Position numbers and translations under genes: made by a program. A stretch of 64,000 nucleotides of DNA from a virus. Below are positions 39,748 through 48,856 of this stretch, piece by piece. Numbering within the stretch: position 1 is the first letter of the stretch; each line of letters begins with the position of its first letter. The notes under the pieces were generated by a model. That model did not search any database and had not been told where the DNA came from. It saw only the letters and a program-made list of their open reading frames with translations. The DNA lies in the IMG/VR virus record IMGVR_UViG_3300032236_001159, positions 1 through 64,000 of that record; one strand, given 5' to 3'.

Positions 39748-40378
39748 CTCCAGTTCCAAGCTGAGTTGCGCCAACAGGATCAAGAGCATCCCACCATTGA
39801 ACTTGGAGATCAACAGTAAATTCTTCAATTGTATCTGAAGAATCATATGAAAGTGCAATATCACTTACTGAAGTTGGGAAAACTCCATAAAATTTATATT
39901 GCTTCAATACTGGAATTTGAGTTGCACTTGTTGGAGTTGATCCATTAGTTAAAGCTCTTCCAAATTGCTTTACAAAAACCTCTTTCTGATAATCCACTGG
40001 ATTATTTTTTCCAGCATTATCTTCGTGTTTGTTGATAAGGTTCATCCATCTTTCGAAGGCAGTTCTGATTGTAAAATCAGAATCATTAATTACAGTAATA
40101 GTCCAAGGATCAAATGTTCTATCTCCAGCAATTTTGAGATTTCTTCCTCTAAATGGAACATCAATAACTCCAAGAGTGGAAGCAGGAAGACTTGCGGCTT
40201 TGACAAGAAATCTAGTCTTATCTGAAAGTGCGTCTTCGGTGGTTCCTACTGGAATTGAATCGGAAGGAAAAAACAATTCACATTCAAATAAATTAGGTCT
40301 CGCTCCACCCCCAATCATTCTTCCCTTGAATTGATCAAGGGTTCTATCTTTTGTATTTGGAATGTTTAAATTAGCCAT
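39743..40378 (-). CDS. gp19: Tail tube protein gp19
   Basis: 211 residues (T4 gp19 163). Stacked hexamers form the inner tube. Seen: FKGRMIGGGARPNLFECELFF, VKAASLPASTLGVIDVPFRGR and RTFDPWTITVINDSDFTIRTAFERW, typical of T4-like tube proteins. A GAGGAAA Shine-Dalgarno precedes ATG 40378. It lies 20 bases after gp18, and the gp18-gp19-gp20 order matches T4. Confidence 0.95.
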   Translation of the reverse strand: MANLNIPNTKDRTLDQFKGRMIGGGARPNLFECELFFPSDSIPVGTTEDALSDKTRFLVKAASLPASTLGVIDVPFRGRNLKIAGDRTFDPWTITVINDSDFTIRTAFERWMNLINKHEDNAGKNNPVDYQKEVFVKQFGRALTNGSTPTSATQIPVLKQYKFYGVFPTSVSDIALSYDSSDTIEEFTVDLQVQWWDALDPVGATQLGTGA

Positions 40379-40398
40379 TGTGGGTTTCCTCTATTGAA

Positions 40399-42801
40399 TT
40401 AAACGTTTCCAACAACTTCTTCAAAACTTACACCTGTGCGTGTAGCAACAAAGGTAAGTCCGATGAAGTTAATTGATCTTGCAGGCTTAACAAAGATATC
40501 AGCTCTAAACTGATTTCCATCAATTACGTCGGGAGTGTTATTTGTTTCGTCACAAACAACCAAGAAGTCAATAATACCTCTCTTTGATTTTACATCACGA
40601 AGATATGGTTCAACAATATTTACAAAGTTTGATCTTGTGATTATATCATTAAATTCAAACAACTGCGCTCTTGCTGCTCTTTCGATTGTGGATTCAATTG
40701 TAAGGAATAAACGACGAACGTTAATTCTATCAAAAGCGGACGTGTATGAAAGTGCAGTTTTATCGCCATAAAGAATAATACCAGCACCAGGAGAGAAAAT
40801 AATGGGATTAATTCTCTTTGGATACAATAGATCCCTTTGTGCCTTTGAAGGATTGTAAGCAAGCTTTACAGCACCATTAATTGCACCCCTAGAGGCGCCG
40901 GCAGGAGAGAACCAAGAATATTGGTTGATTGATGTTCTAGCCATTAGACCGGCAACATCGGCATTGCAGGGAATGTATCTGAAAGTATTGTTGAATCTAT
41001 CAAACATATACTTATAACCACTATCAAATACAGCATAAGAACTGGATGTGATGGGATCAAAGAAATTAATAATATTAGTAGTTTGAGTATCGGAATTTGT
41101 AATATTTACAATTCCAGATTTGTGGGGAGAAATTACAGCAACGCAATCCTTTCTTGCTTCGGCAATTGCAATTAAAGCATTTGCTTTTGCTTGAGATTCA
41201 TAGATTGTTGCACCACCAGAAGGACCATTAATTAGGAAATTAACTTGGTATTCTGCTGGATTCAATAAAACATTATAAGAAGAAATGATATTAGCAAGAG
41301 TGGCACTCATCCCACCAGAAGAAGAATAATCAACACCACCAGTTAAATTATAAGAAACATTTCCTACTCCAGAAAAAGTCGTACCTTGAGCATTTTGTGC
41401 CCAGTTACCAACATTAGTATTTGTATATCCGGTAGTACTTGTAAAACCAGTAGCAGAACCAGTAGGAGCAGCACCTGCGAAAATATAATTAGAATTTGCA
41501 GAAATAAAATCCTTATAATATACAGATTGAGTTGGTGAAATTTTACCATCAAATGCCTTTGATAGATATGTAAATTTCTCTACAATGTTGCCAGCAATTC
41601 CAGTAACAGAACCACTATCATCTACAACTACTATGTGAATCTCATCATTTTTTCCACTTCTATCATTTACATATTGCGAAGTTGCAGGCTTTTCTGCAAT
41701 TGTCTTCCAATAAACTGTTGAATTTGTAAGACCAAGAGTTTGGAGATTATACCAATCAGATACAACAGTTGGAGTTGATGGGTCGGTTGTAAAATTGATT
41801 CCAGATGCTGATGGAGTTTTTATTACAAATTGGACATTTGTGCCAACACCTACAGCAGTATTGGAAGTTACAATAGTTGTCTGTAAAGAACCATTCACAA
41901 GAGTTGTACTTAGACCTACAATAGTAGATTCATTTAAAATTCCATTACTTACTGTTTGAACTAAATTGCCAATAGAAACGGTAGGGAGCGATACTGAAAT
42001 TGATGGTGGTAAAATGATTGAAGAACCAGTACTTACAGACCCATAAAATCTATTTACTTCAACTGAGGTTGAAACTCCAGAAGATGTTTTGATATAGGCT
42101 ACACCAACACCAGATTGGAAAGAATTAATACTATTTTGCGAATATGAAACTAAACTTGATGTTCCAGTAGCATTATCGTATCTATCAGTTATTTTTACAT
42201 CAACATATTGATTTCCGATATTGGTAATAATCCCCCTCAAATAACCAATAGATGAACCAACAGTACCATCTGTATTGGCATATGAAGTATTCAATCCAAC
42301 GGTCATTCCATATCCAACCGATAATCCAAAAGTTCCAATTGCAACTCTTTGGTCAGAGGCAGCATCAATTACACAAACTTTTAAATTATTTGCCCAACTT
42401 CCTGGATTTCTTGATGCATAAGACCAAGAAGATGCTGTTGAATAATTATTAATATAATCTTCATATGAAGAAATTTTCAAAGTGGTTGATCCATTACCAA
42501 CCGCTGAAGCATTTGAATTATTTAATGTATTTCCATCTGTTCTGAGAACTCTGAGAATACCACCATATGATAAGTATGAAGAAGCACTCAACCAATACTC
42601 ATATTGAGAATCAGTAGAAAGTGGTCTTCCGAATGTATTAAGAAGATCCTGCTCGTTCTGAATTAAAATAGGTACATTGACTGGTCCTTTTGAAAATGGA
42701 CCTGCTATTGCGCCAACCTGCTCACTTGATGCAGTAATTCCCCCAATAGTTAAGTCAACTTCTCTTATATTGACCCCTGGAGATACTAAGTTTAGCGACA
42801 T
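40399..42801 (-). CDS. gp18: Contractile tail sheath gp18
   Basis: 800 residues (T4 659; the surplus is a Gly/Ser/Thr/Val-rich middle region, residues about 130-350). Seen: MSLNLVSPGVNIREVDLTIG at the N-terminus, YEYWLSASSYLSYGG, a core with KANALIAIAEARKDCVAVIS, and the C-terminal sheath block GDKTALSYTSAFDRINVRRLF and FVATRTGVSFEEVVG. A late promoter (42839-42846) and GAGGGA Shine-Dalgarno precede it. Confidence 0.97.
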   Translation of the reverse strand: MSLNLVSPGVNIREVDLTIGGITASSEQVGAIAGPFSKGPVNVPILIQNEQDLLNTFGRPLSTDSQYEYWLSASSYLSYGGILRVLRTDGNTLNNSNASAVGNGSTTLKISSYEDYINNYSTASSWSYASRNPGSWANNLKVCVIDAASDQRVAIGTFGLSVGYGMTVGLNTSYANTDGTVGSSIGYLRGIITNIGNQYVDVKITDRYDNATGTSSLVSYSQNSINSFQSGVGVAYIKTSSGVSTSVEVNRFYGSVSTGSSIILPPSISVSLPTVSIGNLVQTVSNGILNESTIVGLSTTLVNGSLQTTIVTSNTAVGVGTNVQFVIKTPSASGINFTTDPSTPTVVSDWYNLQTLGLTNSTVYWKTIAEKPATSQYVNDRSGKNDEIHIVVVDDSGSVTGIAGNIVEKFTYLSKAFDGKISPTQSVYYKDFISANSNYIFAGAAPTGSATGFTSTTGYTNTNVGNWAQNAQGTTFSGVGNVSYNLTGGVDYSSSGGMSATLANIISSYNVLLNPAEYQVNFLINGPSGGATIYESQAKANALIAIAEARKDCVAVISPHKSGIVNITNSDTQTTNIINFFDPITSSSYAVFDSGYKYMFDRFNNTFRYIPCNADVAGLMARTSINQYSWFSPAGASRGAINGAVKLAYNPSKAQRDLLYPKRINPIIFSPGAGIILYGDKTALSYTSAFDRINVRRLFLTIESTIERAARAQLFEFNDIITRSNFVNIVEPYLRDVKSKRGIIDFLVVCDETNNTPDVIDGNQFRADIFVKPARSINFIGLTFVATRTGVSFEEVVGNV

Positions 42802-42838
42802 GTCTTTCCCTCTAAAGAAGTTTCATTTTGTCTAGAAG

Positions 42839-42846
42839 TATTTATA
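42839..42846 (-). promoter_or_regulatory. Late promoter TATAAATA for gp18
   Basis: Perfect octamer in the gp17-gp18 gap, 38 bases before ATG 42801. Confidence 0.75.
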
Positions 42847-42857
42847 AATTGCTAAAC

Positions 42858-44555
42858 TTACCTATACTCCCACATATATGATCTATCCCCATATTCATCA
42901 AGATGCCATCCATTTTCATCACCTTGAAGTTGATTTCCACCAATAACTTTCCAAGTATCTCCTTCGGTGTCAACAAAGGTGTTTTCATTATTTAGACCGT
43001 CAGTAATAAACCCAAAAGGAGACATATCCTGCTCTATTTGTTCCTTTTGATCCTCATATATTCTTTTGCGGACATCATTTTCTGTCATCTCCTTGAAGTA
43101 GTCTTGAACTACCAACCAAGCAAAGATAACTAAACACATTACCAAGTCATCATTTGATCCTTCTTCTGCTTCAAATGATTGATTTTTTTGAATGAAAGTT
43201 GTTAATTCGCTAATAATATCATAATCATTGAATATTAATTTGTCATCTTCTATAATTGTCTTCAAGTTGGAGCAACCCACTCTCTTTACTGTCTTGGACA
43301 TTTTCACACCCAATTGAGTTTTCTTTCCAGAAAATCCTTGTCCAACTAATTGCCCTGCTCTACCTCTCATCGCACACATTAGAATATTATCGTATTCCAA
43401 ATCAAAATGCAAAATACTTGTTACTTGTTCGCCAATATCATTAACTTCAGCTAAAACAAAAGCTTTATTGTATGCTCTTGCTACATCCAAAATAATATTT
43501 GGAAAAAGCATAGGTTTGATTTCATTGTTTTTGTATTTTGCAACTATTCTATACGGAAATGTAGTTATATCAAAAACTACAAATGCTGAATAATCATTAT
43601 CTACTCCTCTAGAAACATCCACCGTCATTATATAAGTGTGGTCTTCTTTTGGCTCTTCATATACATCCAATCCTCCACTTTTTTCTATTGGATCGTCATA
43701 TACTAAATTTCTTAGTTTTGTTGCATTAATTAAAGTTCCAACAGAACCAAGAAATTCACACTCAAATTCAACTGCAAATTGTTGATCGCTTGTGTTGGCT
43801 ATTGTTTGGCGTTTCCATTCTTCATCCCTACCCGGAACATCACTCCAATGAACTTCTGTTGAGATATATTCATTCTTTTTCCTTTCGGCATCATGCCAAA
43901 TTTTATAAAAATGATTCATCCCGTGAGGTGTAGAAACAATAATCATCTTGGTAGATTTACCAGATGATATTACGGGATAAACCGAACTAAAAAATTCATC
44001 TGCAACATTATTTGGAACAAACGCAAATTCGTCCAAAAATACAATATTATAAGATCCACCACGAACCGCAGATGCGCTAGTAGAGGCGGCAACAATCTTA
44101 GAACCATTCTCAAGCTCTAAGGATCCTTTGTTCCATATCAGGACGCCTTGCTGCATCCATTTGGGGAGATTTTCGTATGCTAGTTGAAGTCTTCCGAGAA
44201 GGTCTCTAGCAGTAGACGCTTTATTAGCAAGAATCGCAATATTGACGTTATCATTAAATATTGCGTAATGAAGTAAATAAGAAACGACAGTGGTAGATTT
44301 TCCAGACTGCCTTGGCATTTTGCAGATATTGAATCTATGATCATGGAAATTCTTAATAAGTTTTTCTTGAAACTTGTACATATTAAAAGGCACAAGACCA
44401 TGATCAAGAGAAACAATTTTTATATAATTTTTTGCAAAATATACTGGATCCTTTTTGCATTTTATATACTGTTCAATATCATTCTTAGTGAATTCTATTG
44501 GTGTATTTGCTTTTTTTAGTAAAGGATTGCCTAGATACTGATCACCACTACTCAT
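42858..44555 (-). CDS. gp17: Terminase large subunit gp17
   Basis: Packaging ATPase and nuclease; 565 residues (T4 610). Seen: Walker A KMPRQSGKSTTVVSYLL near residue 83, Walker B YNIVFLDEFAFV, a coupling VSTPHGMNHFY motif, and the RNase H-like nuclease with MTVDVSRGVDNDYSAFV, LAEVNDIGEQV and DDLVMCLVIFAWL. GAGGT precedes ATG 44555. It lies two bases after a 62-residue gene. Phage terL genes often carry inteins; none is seen here. Confidence 0.97.
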   Translation of the reverse strand: MSSGDQYLGNPLLKKANTPIEFTKNDIEQYIKCKKDPVYFAKNYIKIVSLDHGLVPFNMYKFQEKLIKNFHDHRFNICKMPRQSGKSTTVVSYLLHYAIFNDNVNIAILANKASTARDLLGRLQLAYENLPKWMQQGVLIWNKGSLELENGSKIVAASTSASAVRGGSYNIVFLDEFAFVPNNVADEFFSSVYPVISSGKSTKMIIVSTPHGMNHFYKIWHDAERKKNEYISTEVHWSDVPGRDEEWKRQTIANTSDQQFAVEFECEFLGSVGTLINATKLRNLVYDDPIEKSGGLDVYEEPKEDHTYIMTVDVSRGVDNDYSAFVVFDITTFPYRIVAKYKNNEIKPMLFPNIILDVARAYNKAFVLAEVNDIGEQVTSILHFDLEYDNILMCAMRGRAGQLVGQGFSGKKTQLGVKMSKTVKRVGCSNLKTIIEDDKLIFNDYDIISELTTFIQKNQSFEAEEGSNDDLVMCLVIFAWLVVQDYFKEMTENDVRKRIYEDQKEQIEQDMSPFGFITDGLNNENTFVDTEGDTWKVIGGNQLQGDENGWHLDEYGDRSYMWEYR

Positions 44556-44557
44556 AT

Positions 44558-44746
44558 TTATTTTACCTCAAATTCTTTTATGTCTAGTAATGTTAGTGTT
44601 TCCTGTTGCTTGAAATAAAGCTTCACATAACATCTACAAATATTTTTCAATAAATCAATGTTAGTGCAAGATTCCAGTTCTCTTGATATTTTTTCATATT
44701 CAAAAATTTTACTCAAATTATCAAGTTCAATATTATCTGGGTTCAT
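44558..44746 (-). CDS. Small helical protein upstream of terminase
   Basis: 62 residues: MNPDNIELDNLSKIFEYEK then LESCTNIDLLKNICRCYVKLYFKQQ. It overlaps the preceding gene by 14 bases and ends two bases before gp17, so it is surely translated with it. Similar short helical proteins sit before gp17 in T4-like marine phages. Three Cys residues are notable for its size. Function unknown; possible accessory to packaging. Confidence 0.72.
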   Translation of the reverse strand: MNPDNIELDNLSKIFEYEKISRELESCTNIDLLKNICRCYVKLYFKQQETLTLLDIKEFEVK

Positions 44747-45920
44747 TAGTTTGACCTGTAAATAGTAATGGTTTTGTTGGATCCTTTAATGATGGATTGA
44801 ATGCTAAAACAATAGCATTTGGGTAAACTTTATTGACTTCTCTTGTTACTTCTGCTTTTGTTGGTCTAGTAAATTGTTGGAAGAACATTTGAGTTGTAAT
44901 ATACTTACCTCTCCAATTAAGAATTATACTATAAGTTGTTCCGCGAGTCTGTATCCTTAGATAGTTTTCGGATACATTGCTTTTTTCTTTTTTATTTCCC
45001 CAATTTGCTGCACCAACTTTACGGCACTTTACTAACGCACCAGATGCATAAGCAGAAGGCCATATTTTATATCTAGATTTCACTTTTTCTTTACAAGCAT
45101 CTTCATTTACAAATTCTTCGGTTGCAACATTTTTTGCCTTTCCACTTCTTTCTGGATTTGGGTCTTCTTTTCTTTTTCTTCTTGCTGCTGCTTCTTCTTC
45201 CTTATCGGACATATTTGCAGCCATTTTTGATGAACCACATTTTGGTTTTGTGGTTTGTCCTGGTTGTTTAGCACAAGGTTTGCCTGCGTATCTTCCTCCT
45301 AACTGAACCCATCCTGGTTTTCCATCACTTGATTTGCTTTTTGAAAACCAATCGTGGAGAGATGAATCACCGGATTTTGTTTCTTCACTAACACCCTTCA
45401 TTTTTTCTGGTTTAATCAAATCAATAATTTCCAAAAAGGTATTGCCATTCGCATCTTCAATAGTCACTGATTCATTTTTATATTGCTTTTCTTCTGGAAA
45501 ATTTCCAGGATGAGTAGTTGCTATTGAATAATTTTTTTGCACTTTCACATCTTTAAATTTATTATGATCTTTTTTTGCGGAAGATTCCATTTTTTTCAAA
45601 CGTGTATAATAATCTGGTATTTCATTCAAATGTTGCAAAGCAATATCAATTGCTAAATCTTTATCTTTTGTGTGTTCGTGCTCAATTTTAATTCCCATTT
45701 CAAGTTGATTTTTTATAAAAGAAACATCAAGCCTATGTTTTTTTGCAATTTCTTTTACTGTACTGTGTGATTTTATTTTTAAATTTTCTTCTACGTGGTT
45801 TTCATTATTATTAGAATGACCTGAACAATCGTTCATTCCATGAACTGGGCATTTTATTTTTGCTTTCGTTTTATTGCAAATAGGATTTGCTTCTTTTATA
45901 AATTCCTTAAAACTTTTCAT
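44733..45920 (-). CDS. Capsid-targeting-like protein with DUF5661-type and KxWPSAYASGALVKC modules
   Basis: 395 residues. It begins MKSFKEFIKEANPICNK, the T4-type internal-protein targeting pattern with a potential gp21 site after I-K-E. A Cys/His cluster follows (CPVHGMNDCSGH, residues about 25-36), then a DUF5661-like helical segment (HRLDVSFIKNQLEMGIKIEHE ends with YYTRLKKME). Next come WVQLGGRYAGKPCAKQPGQT, a charged linker and KVKSRYKIWPSAYASGALVKC with RKVGAANWG, a module common in marine phage proteins. A C-terminal beta domain ends it. It lies between gp16 and gp17. Likely a packaged protein; activity unknown. Confidence 0.78.
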   Translation of the reverse strand: MKSFKEFIKEANPICNKTKAKIKCPVHGMNDCSGHSNNNENHVEENLKIKSHSTVKEIAKKHRLDVSFIKNQLEMGIKIEHEHTKDKDLAIDIALQHLNEIPDYYTRLKKMESSAKKDHNKFKDVKVQKNYSIATTHPGNFPEEKQYKNESVTIEDANGNTFLEIIDLIKPEKMKGVSEETKSGDSSLHDWFSKSKSSDGKPGWVQLGGRYAGKPCAKQPGQTTKPKCGSSKMAANMSDKEEEAAARRKRKEDPNPERSGKAKNVATEEFVNEDACKEKVKSRYKIWPSAYASGALVKCRKVGAANWGNKKEKSNVSENYLRIQTRGTTYSIILNWRGKYITTQMFFQQFTRPTKAEVTREVNKVYPNAIVLAFNPSLKDPTKPLLFTGQTNEPR

Positions 45921-45935
45921 GTGAAAATTTTTTAA

Positions 45936-46358
45936 CTATTTAGAATCTATAACACCCTGTTTAAGTAATTTTTGTAATTCTGCGGTAGATCCAACAAAAA
46001 GAGCATTTGTAACATTTTTTGGATTGGATTTATCTTCCTTTTTAAGATCCTTCATTTTTTGGTGAATGTCCATAAGTTTATCCGTAGAATCAGCAACATT
46101 TTTAATTAATTGCCCAAAAACTTCATATGCTCTTGGTTGTTGTCCATCTTGTGCTATTTCCAAAAGACTAGTCGCCGCTTCTTGTCCTTTTTCAATTAAA
46201 CTATAAAGTGTTCCTCTAATGTATTCAAAATCTAATTCCGATTCATCTTTATTCTGTATATTTTTTAAATCTTTTTTTGATTGTTTTATAATTTCCTTTG
46301 CAGTAACTGTTGCTTCAATATCCAAAGACTCGTTGATTTTATCAAAATTATTTTTCAT
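45936..46358 (-). CDS. gp16: Terminase small subunit gp16
   Basis: 140 residues (T4 gp16 164). It recognises DNA and stimulates gp17. Seen: helical N-terminus, ATSLLEIAQDGQQPRAYEVFG and QLIKNVADSTDKLMDIHQKMKDL, and the C-terminal ALFVGSTAELQKLLKQG, which correspond to T4 gp16 blocks (SPRHMEVFATL ... TVFMGSPTELM). ATG overlaps the gp15 stop (ATGA). Unlike T4, gp17 does not follow directly: two genes intervene. Confidence 0.9.
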   Translation of the reverse strand: MKNNFDKINESLDIEATVTAKEIIKQSKKDLKNIQNKDESELDFEYIRGTLYSLIEKGQEAATSLLEIAQDGQQPRAYEVFGQLIKNVADSTDKLMDIHQKMKDLKKEDKSNPKNVTNALFVGSTAELQKLLKQGVIDSK

Positions 46359-47407
46359 ATATCAATACCTTTAGATGGACTATAAATTTTACCATCACCA
46401 TAGTCAAAACGATATTCATCGAATCCAAAATCATCTGTTTGTTCAATCAAATTATTATCCTCAATATTAATAAGATTTATATATGATCCATTTAAATGTG
46501 AAACTACGGAAGAGTTATCTTCACCTCTCAAAACAGTAATAGTATTTCCAGATATTGATTTAATATACATCTCTTCATCATCAATTTCTATGTAGGTATT
46601 TTCTGAAAGAGAAGTTGCATCATTTACTATAAATTTGGTAATTTTATCATCTATATCTTGTGCAAGAGAAGTTGTATTATCTGTATTATAATCTTTAATT
46701 GCTCTTGGTTCTGCAACATAACGAAGCTGTCTAGATGAATTTTTAGTGTCCGTATCGGAATAATAATCCACCTGAACTTTTTTGATAAATCCTTCCGTAT
46801 TGTCTGGAATAGGTCCAAACAAATAAGTTTTAGCAGTAAAATTCAAATCATAAATTATAATTCTTTTTTCTTCATAACCACTATCATAATTATCTTTAAA
46901 ATTTATATTTTCGAGTATCATCGGAACATCTCTTTTTTCTCCTATAGAAGAAACCAAATCTAAAGTTAAATTAAAAGATGGCTGAAAATACGGAAGGATT
47001 TGCTCAACAATTTGCAAAGCATCGTCATTATATTGCGTCATAATAGAAAGTTGAATTCCAATATTATATGGGGCAGGCATAAAAACTTTCTTAACTGTCT
47101 GATTATCTGTGGAACTCAATGCTTTGAAAGTTTGCATAGTAGAAACTTTTCTAGTATTATCATATTGAATACTAGTCATTTCAAATGCCAATCTTGGCAA
47201 AACAATAGAAACTCTCTTTCTTAAATCTGGTTTCTGTTCTAATCTTGCTATAAATTTCTCTACTGGACCATATGCAATAGGAACTTTTATTATACTATGA
47301 TCACTACCATCTTGGTTTTTATGTTTAATGTTGATGTTATTAAACAAAGTTCCAAATGCAATTATGGTTTTTTTAATTATTTCGTGATAATAATATTCTC
47401 CTAGCAT
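46355..47407 (-). CDS. gp15: Tail sheath stabiliser gp15
   Basis: 350 residues (T4 272). It forms the ring that ends the tail and joins the neck. Seen: MLGEYYYHEIIKKTIIAFGTLF at the N-terminus, VPIAYGPVEKFIARLEQKP, VLPRLAFEMTSIQYD and TQYNDDALQIVEQILPYFQPSF, which match T4 gp15 closely. AAAAGG lies before ATG 47407. The C-terminal 100 or so residues are an extension not in T4. Confidence 0.93.
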   Translation of the reverse strand: MLGEYYYHEIIKKTIIAFGTLFNNINIKHKNQDGSDHSIIKVPIAYGPVEKFIARLEQKPDLRKRVSIVLPRLAFEMTSIQYDNTRKVSTMQTFKALSSTDNQTVKKVFMPAPYNIGIQLSIMTQYNDDALQIVEQILPYFQPSFNLTLDLVSSIGEKRDVPMILENINFKDNYDSGYEEKRIIIYDLNFTAKTYLFGPIPDNTEGFIKKVQVDYYSDTDTKNSSRQLRYVAEPRAIKDYNTDNTTSLAQDIDDKITKFIVNDATSLSENTYIEIDDEEMYIKSISGNTITVLRGEDNSSVVSHLNGSYINLINIEDNNLIEQTDDFGFDEYRFDYGDGKIYSPSKGIDI

Positions 47408-47436
47408 AATAATAACCTTTTATTAATTATTTAGAT

Positions 47437-48852
47437 TTAAAAATCCCCAAAAGGATTATGCTCACTAAAATCCAAAAATACATCTGCTTCGGATTCGATA
47501 GGAATATTTTCCGCATATGGATCATATTCATCTTGAACGTCAATCGAAAAAAGTCTATAATTGGCCTCAGATCCACCATAATTTGTGCCCATACCAATTA
47601 TAGATTCGCCCAAAGAAAAAGATCCATTTGATATTTTGACTTTAAGTATTCTTGTATCATAATCCCAATCCGAAACGTGTGCAGTTGTTCCTGTAGAAAC
47701 TCCCTTAACCACCTCATTAAATACATAATTTCCCGTAGATATTCCAATAGGAGATGAGAAAGAAACTGAAGGTGCTATTGTATAACCAGATCCGGCATTG
47801 CTATATCTAATAGCAGTTACTATCCCGAGAGAATTGATTACGCATTCTGCTTTTGCATCTATTCCCCCATAAGGTGCTGCCGATATTGTTACTGTAGGAC
47901 TAGTGGAATATCCTACACCACGATTAATAATTTCAAATGTACCCAAAGAACCAGAAGATAAAATCGCCGTTGCTATTGCGCCAGATCCACTTGAACTTAA
48001 AATCGTAACCGATGGCGTAACCGTATATCCAATTCCTGGATTTGTAATTAATATTCTATCAATTGAACTTCCGGTTTGGTTGGAACGATGAGTCATAATT
48101 GCAACTGCAGTTGCATTTACTCCTCCTGAAATCGCACGAGAAATAGAAATAGTTGGAGTTGTTAAATAACCAGTTCCATCATTAATTAAATCAATTTTAG
48201 AAACTGAACCACCAACTACTGACGCAAGATTGGAAGCAAGATTGACAATTGCAGATGTTGGAGTTGCTTCAGATTTAACCATATTTAAAGTTGTAATATA
48301 TCCAAAATCTTTTACAGATTCATCAACTTCACTGATGCTTGTATTAATATTTTCATCTGCTTCATAATCAAACACTTCACATCTCAATTCGTAGACATAA
48401 AGATTATTTAATTGATAAAATGGAGATTTAGCCTCTACGTATTTAATTTCAAATATTGTATTGTCTAAAGGCAAATAAATTATATCACCTTCTTCTGGTC
48501 TTGTAGATACTTCTATTTCTGCACTATTTGCAAGAAAATTAGAAACAAAATCTTCATATCTTTCTCTTGATATAATTAAAGTTAATTCATCAGTAGTCTG
48601 AACTCCAAATTTTGATAATATATCTCCTCTTCCCCCAAATCCTTGGTAATTCATTATATAAGCTTCTAATCTATATGCATCATCAAATTTTGATACAAGT
48701 ATTTCTTTTAATATATTACTTTTATTGACTATTTTTCTTGGCATATAAACAACATCTTGCCCAAACATCTTTAATTGTTCATTGATTAGATCCTGTACCA
48801 ATCTTTGCTCACTAACAGAACCATTTAAAAAATAAGGATTAAGTGGAGACAT
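47437..48852 (-). CDS. gp14: Neck protein gp14 with inserted GxGY repeats
   Basis: 471 residues (T4 256). The N-terminal 190 residues are gp14: VQDLINEQLKMFGQDVVYMPR, AYIMNYQGFGGRGDILSKFGV and LPLDNTIFEIKYVEAKSPFYQL. Then about 190 residues hold four repeats of a G-x-G-Y-x3-P pattern (NDGTGYLTTPTISIS, NPGIGYTVTPSVTI, NRGVGYSTSPTVTI, NAGSGYTIAPSVSF). The final ENIPIESEADVFLDFSEHNPFG is the gp14 tail. AGGAT precedes ATG 48852. The insertion is shared in style with baseplate proteins of this phage. Confidence 0.93.
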   Translation of the reverse strand: MSPLNPYFLNGSVSEQRLVQDLINEQLKMFGQDVVYMPRKIVNKSNILKEILVSKFDDAYRLEAYIMNYQGFGGRGDILSKFGVQTTDELTLIISRERYEDFVSNFLANSAEIEVSTRPEEGDIIYLPLDNTIFEIKYVEAKSPFYQLNNLYVYELRCEVFDYEADENINTSISEVDESVKDFGYITTLNMVKSEATPTSAIVNLASNLASVVGGSVSKIDLINDGTGYLTTPTISISRAISGGVNATAVAIMTHRSNQTGSSIDRILITNPGIGYTVTPSVTILSSSGSGAIATAILSSGSLGTFEIINRGVGYSTSPTVTISAAPYGGIDAKAECVINSLGIVTAIRYSNAGSGYTIAPSVSFSSPIGISTGNYVFNEVVKGVSTGTTAHVSDWDYDTRILKVKISNGSFSLGESIIGMGTNYGGSEANYRLFSIDVQDEYDPYAENIPIESEADVFLDFSEHNPFGDF

Positions 48853-48856
48853 ATTA

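Noticed and set aside
44555-44562. AATAAATA next to the gp17 start as a late promoter
   Set aside because: It touches the start codon, so a transcript would begin inside the gene.
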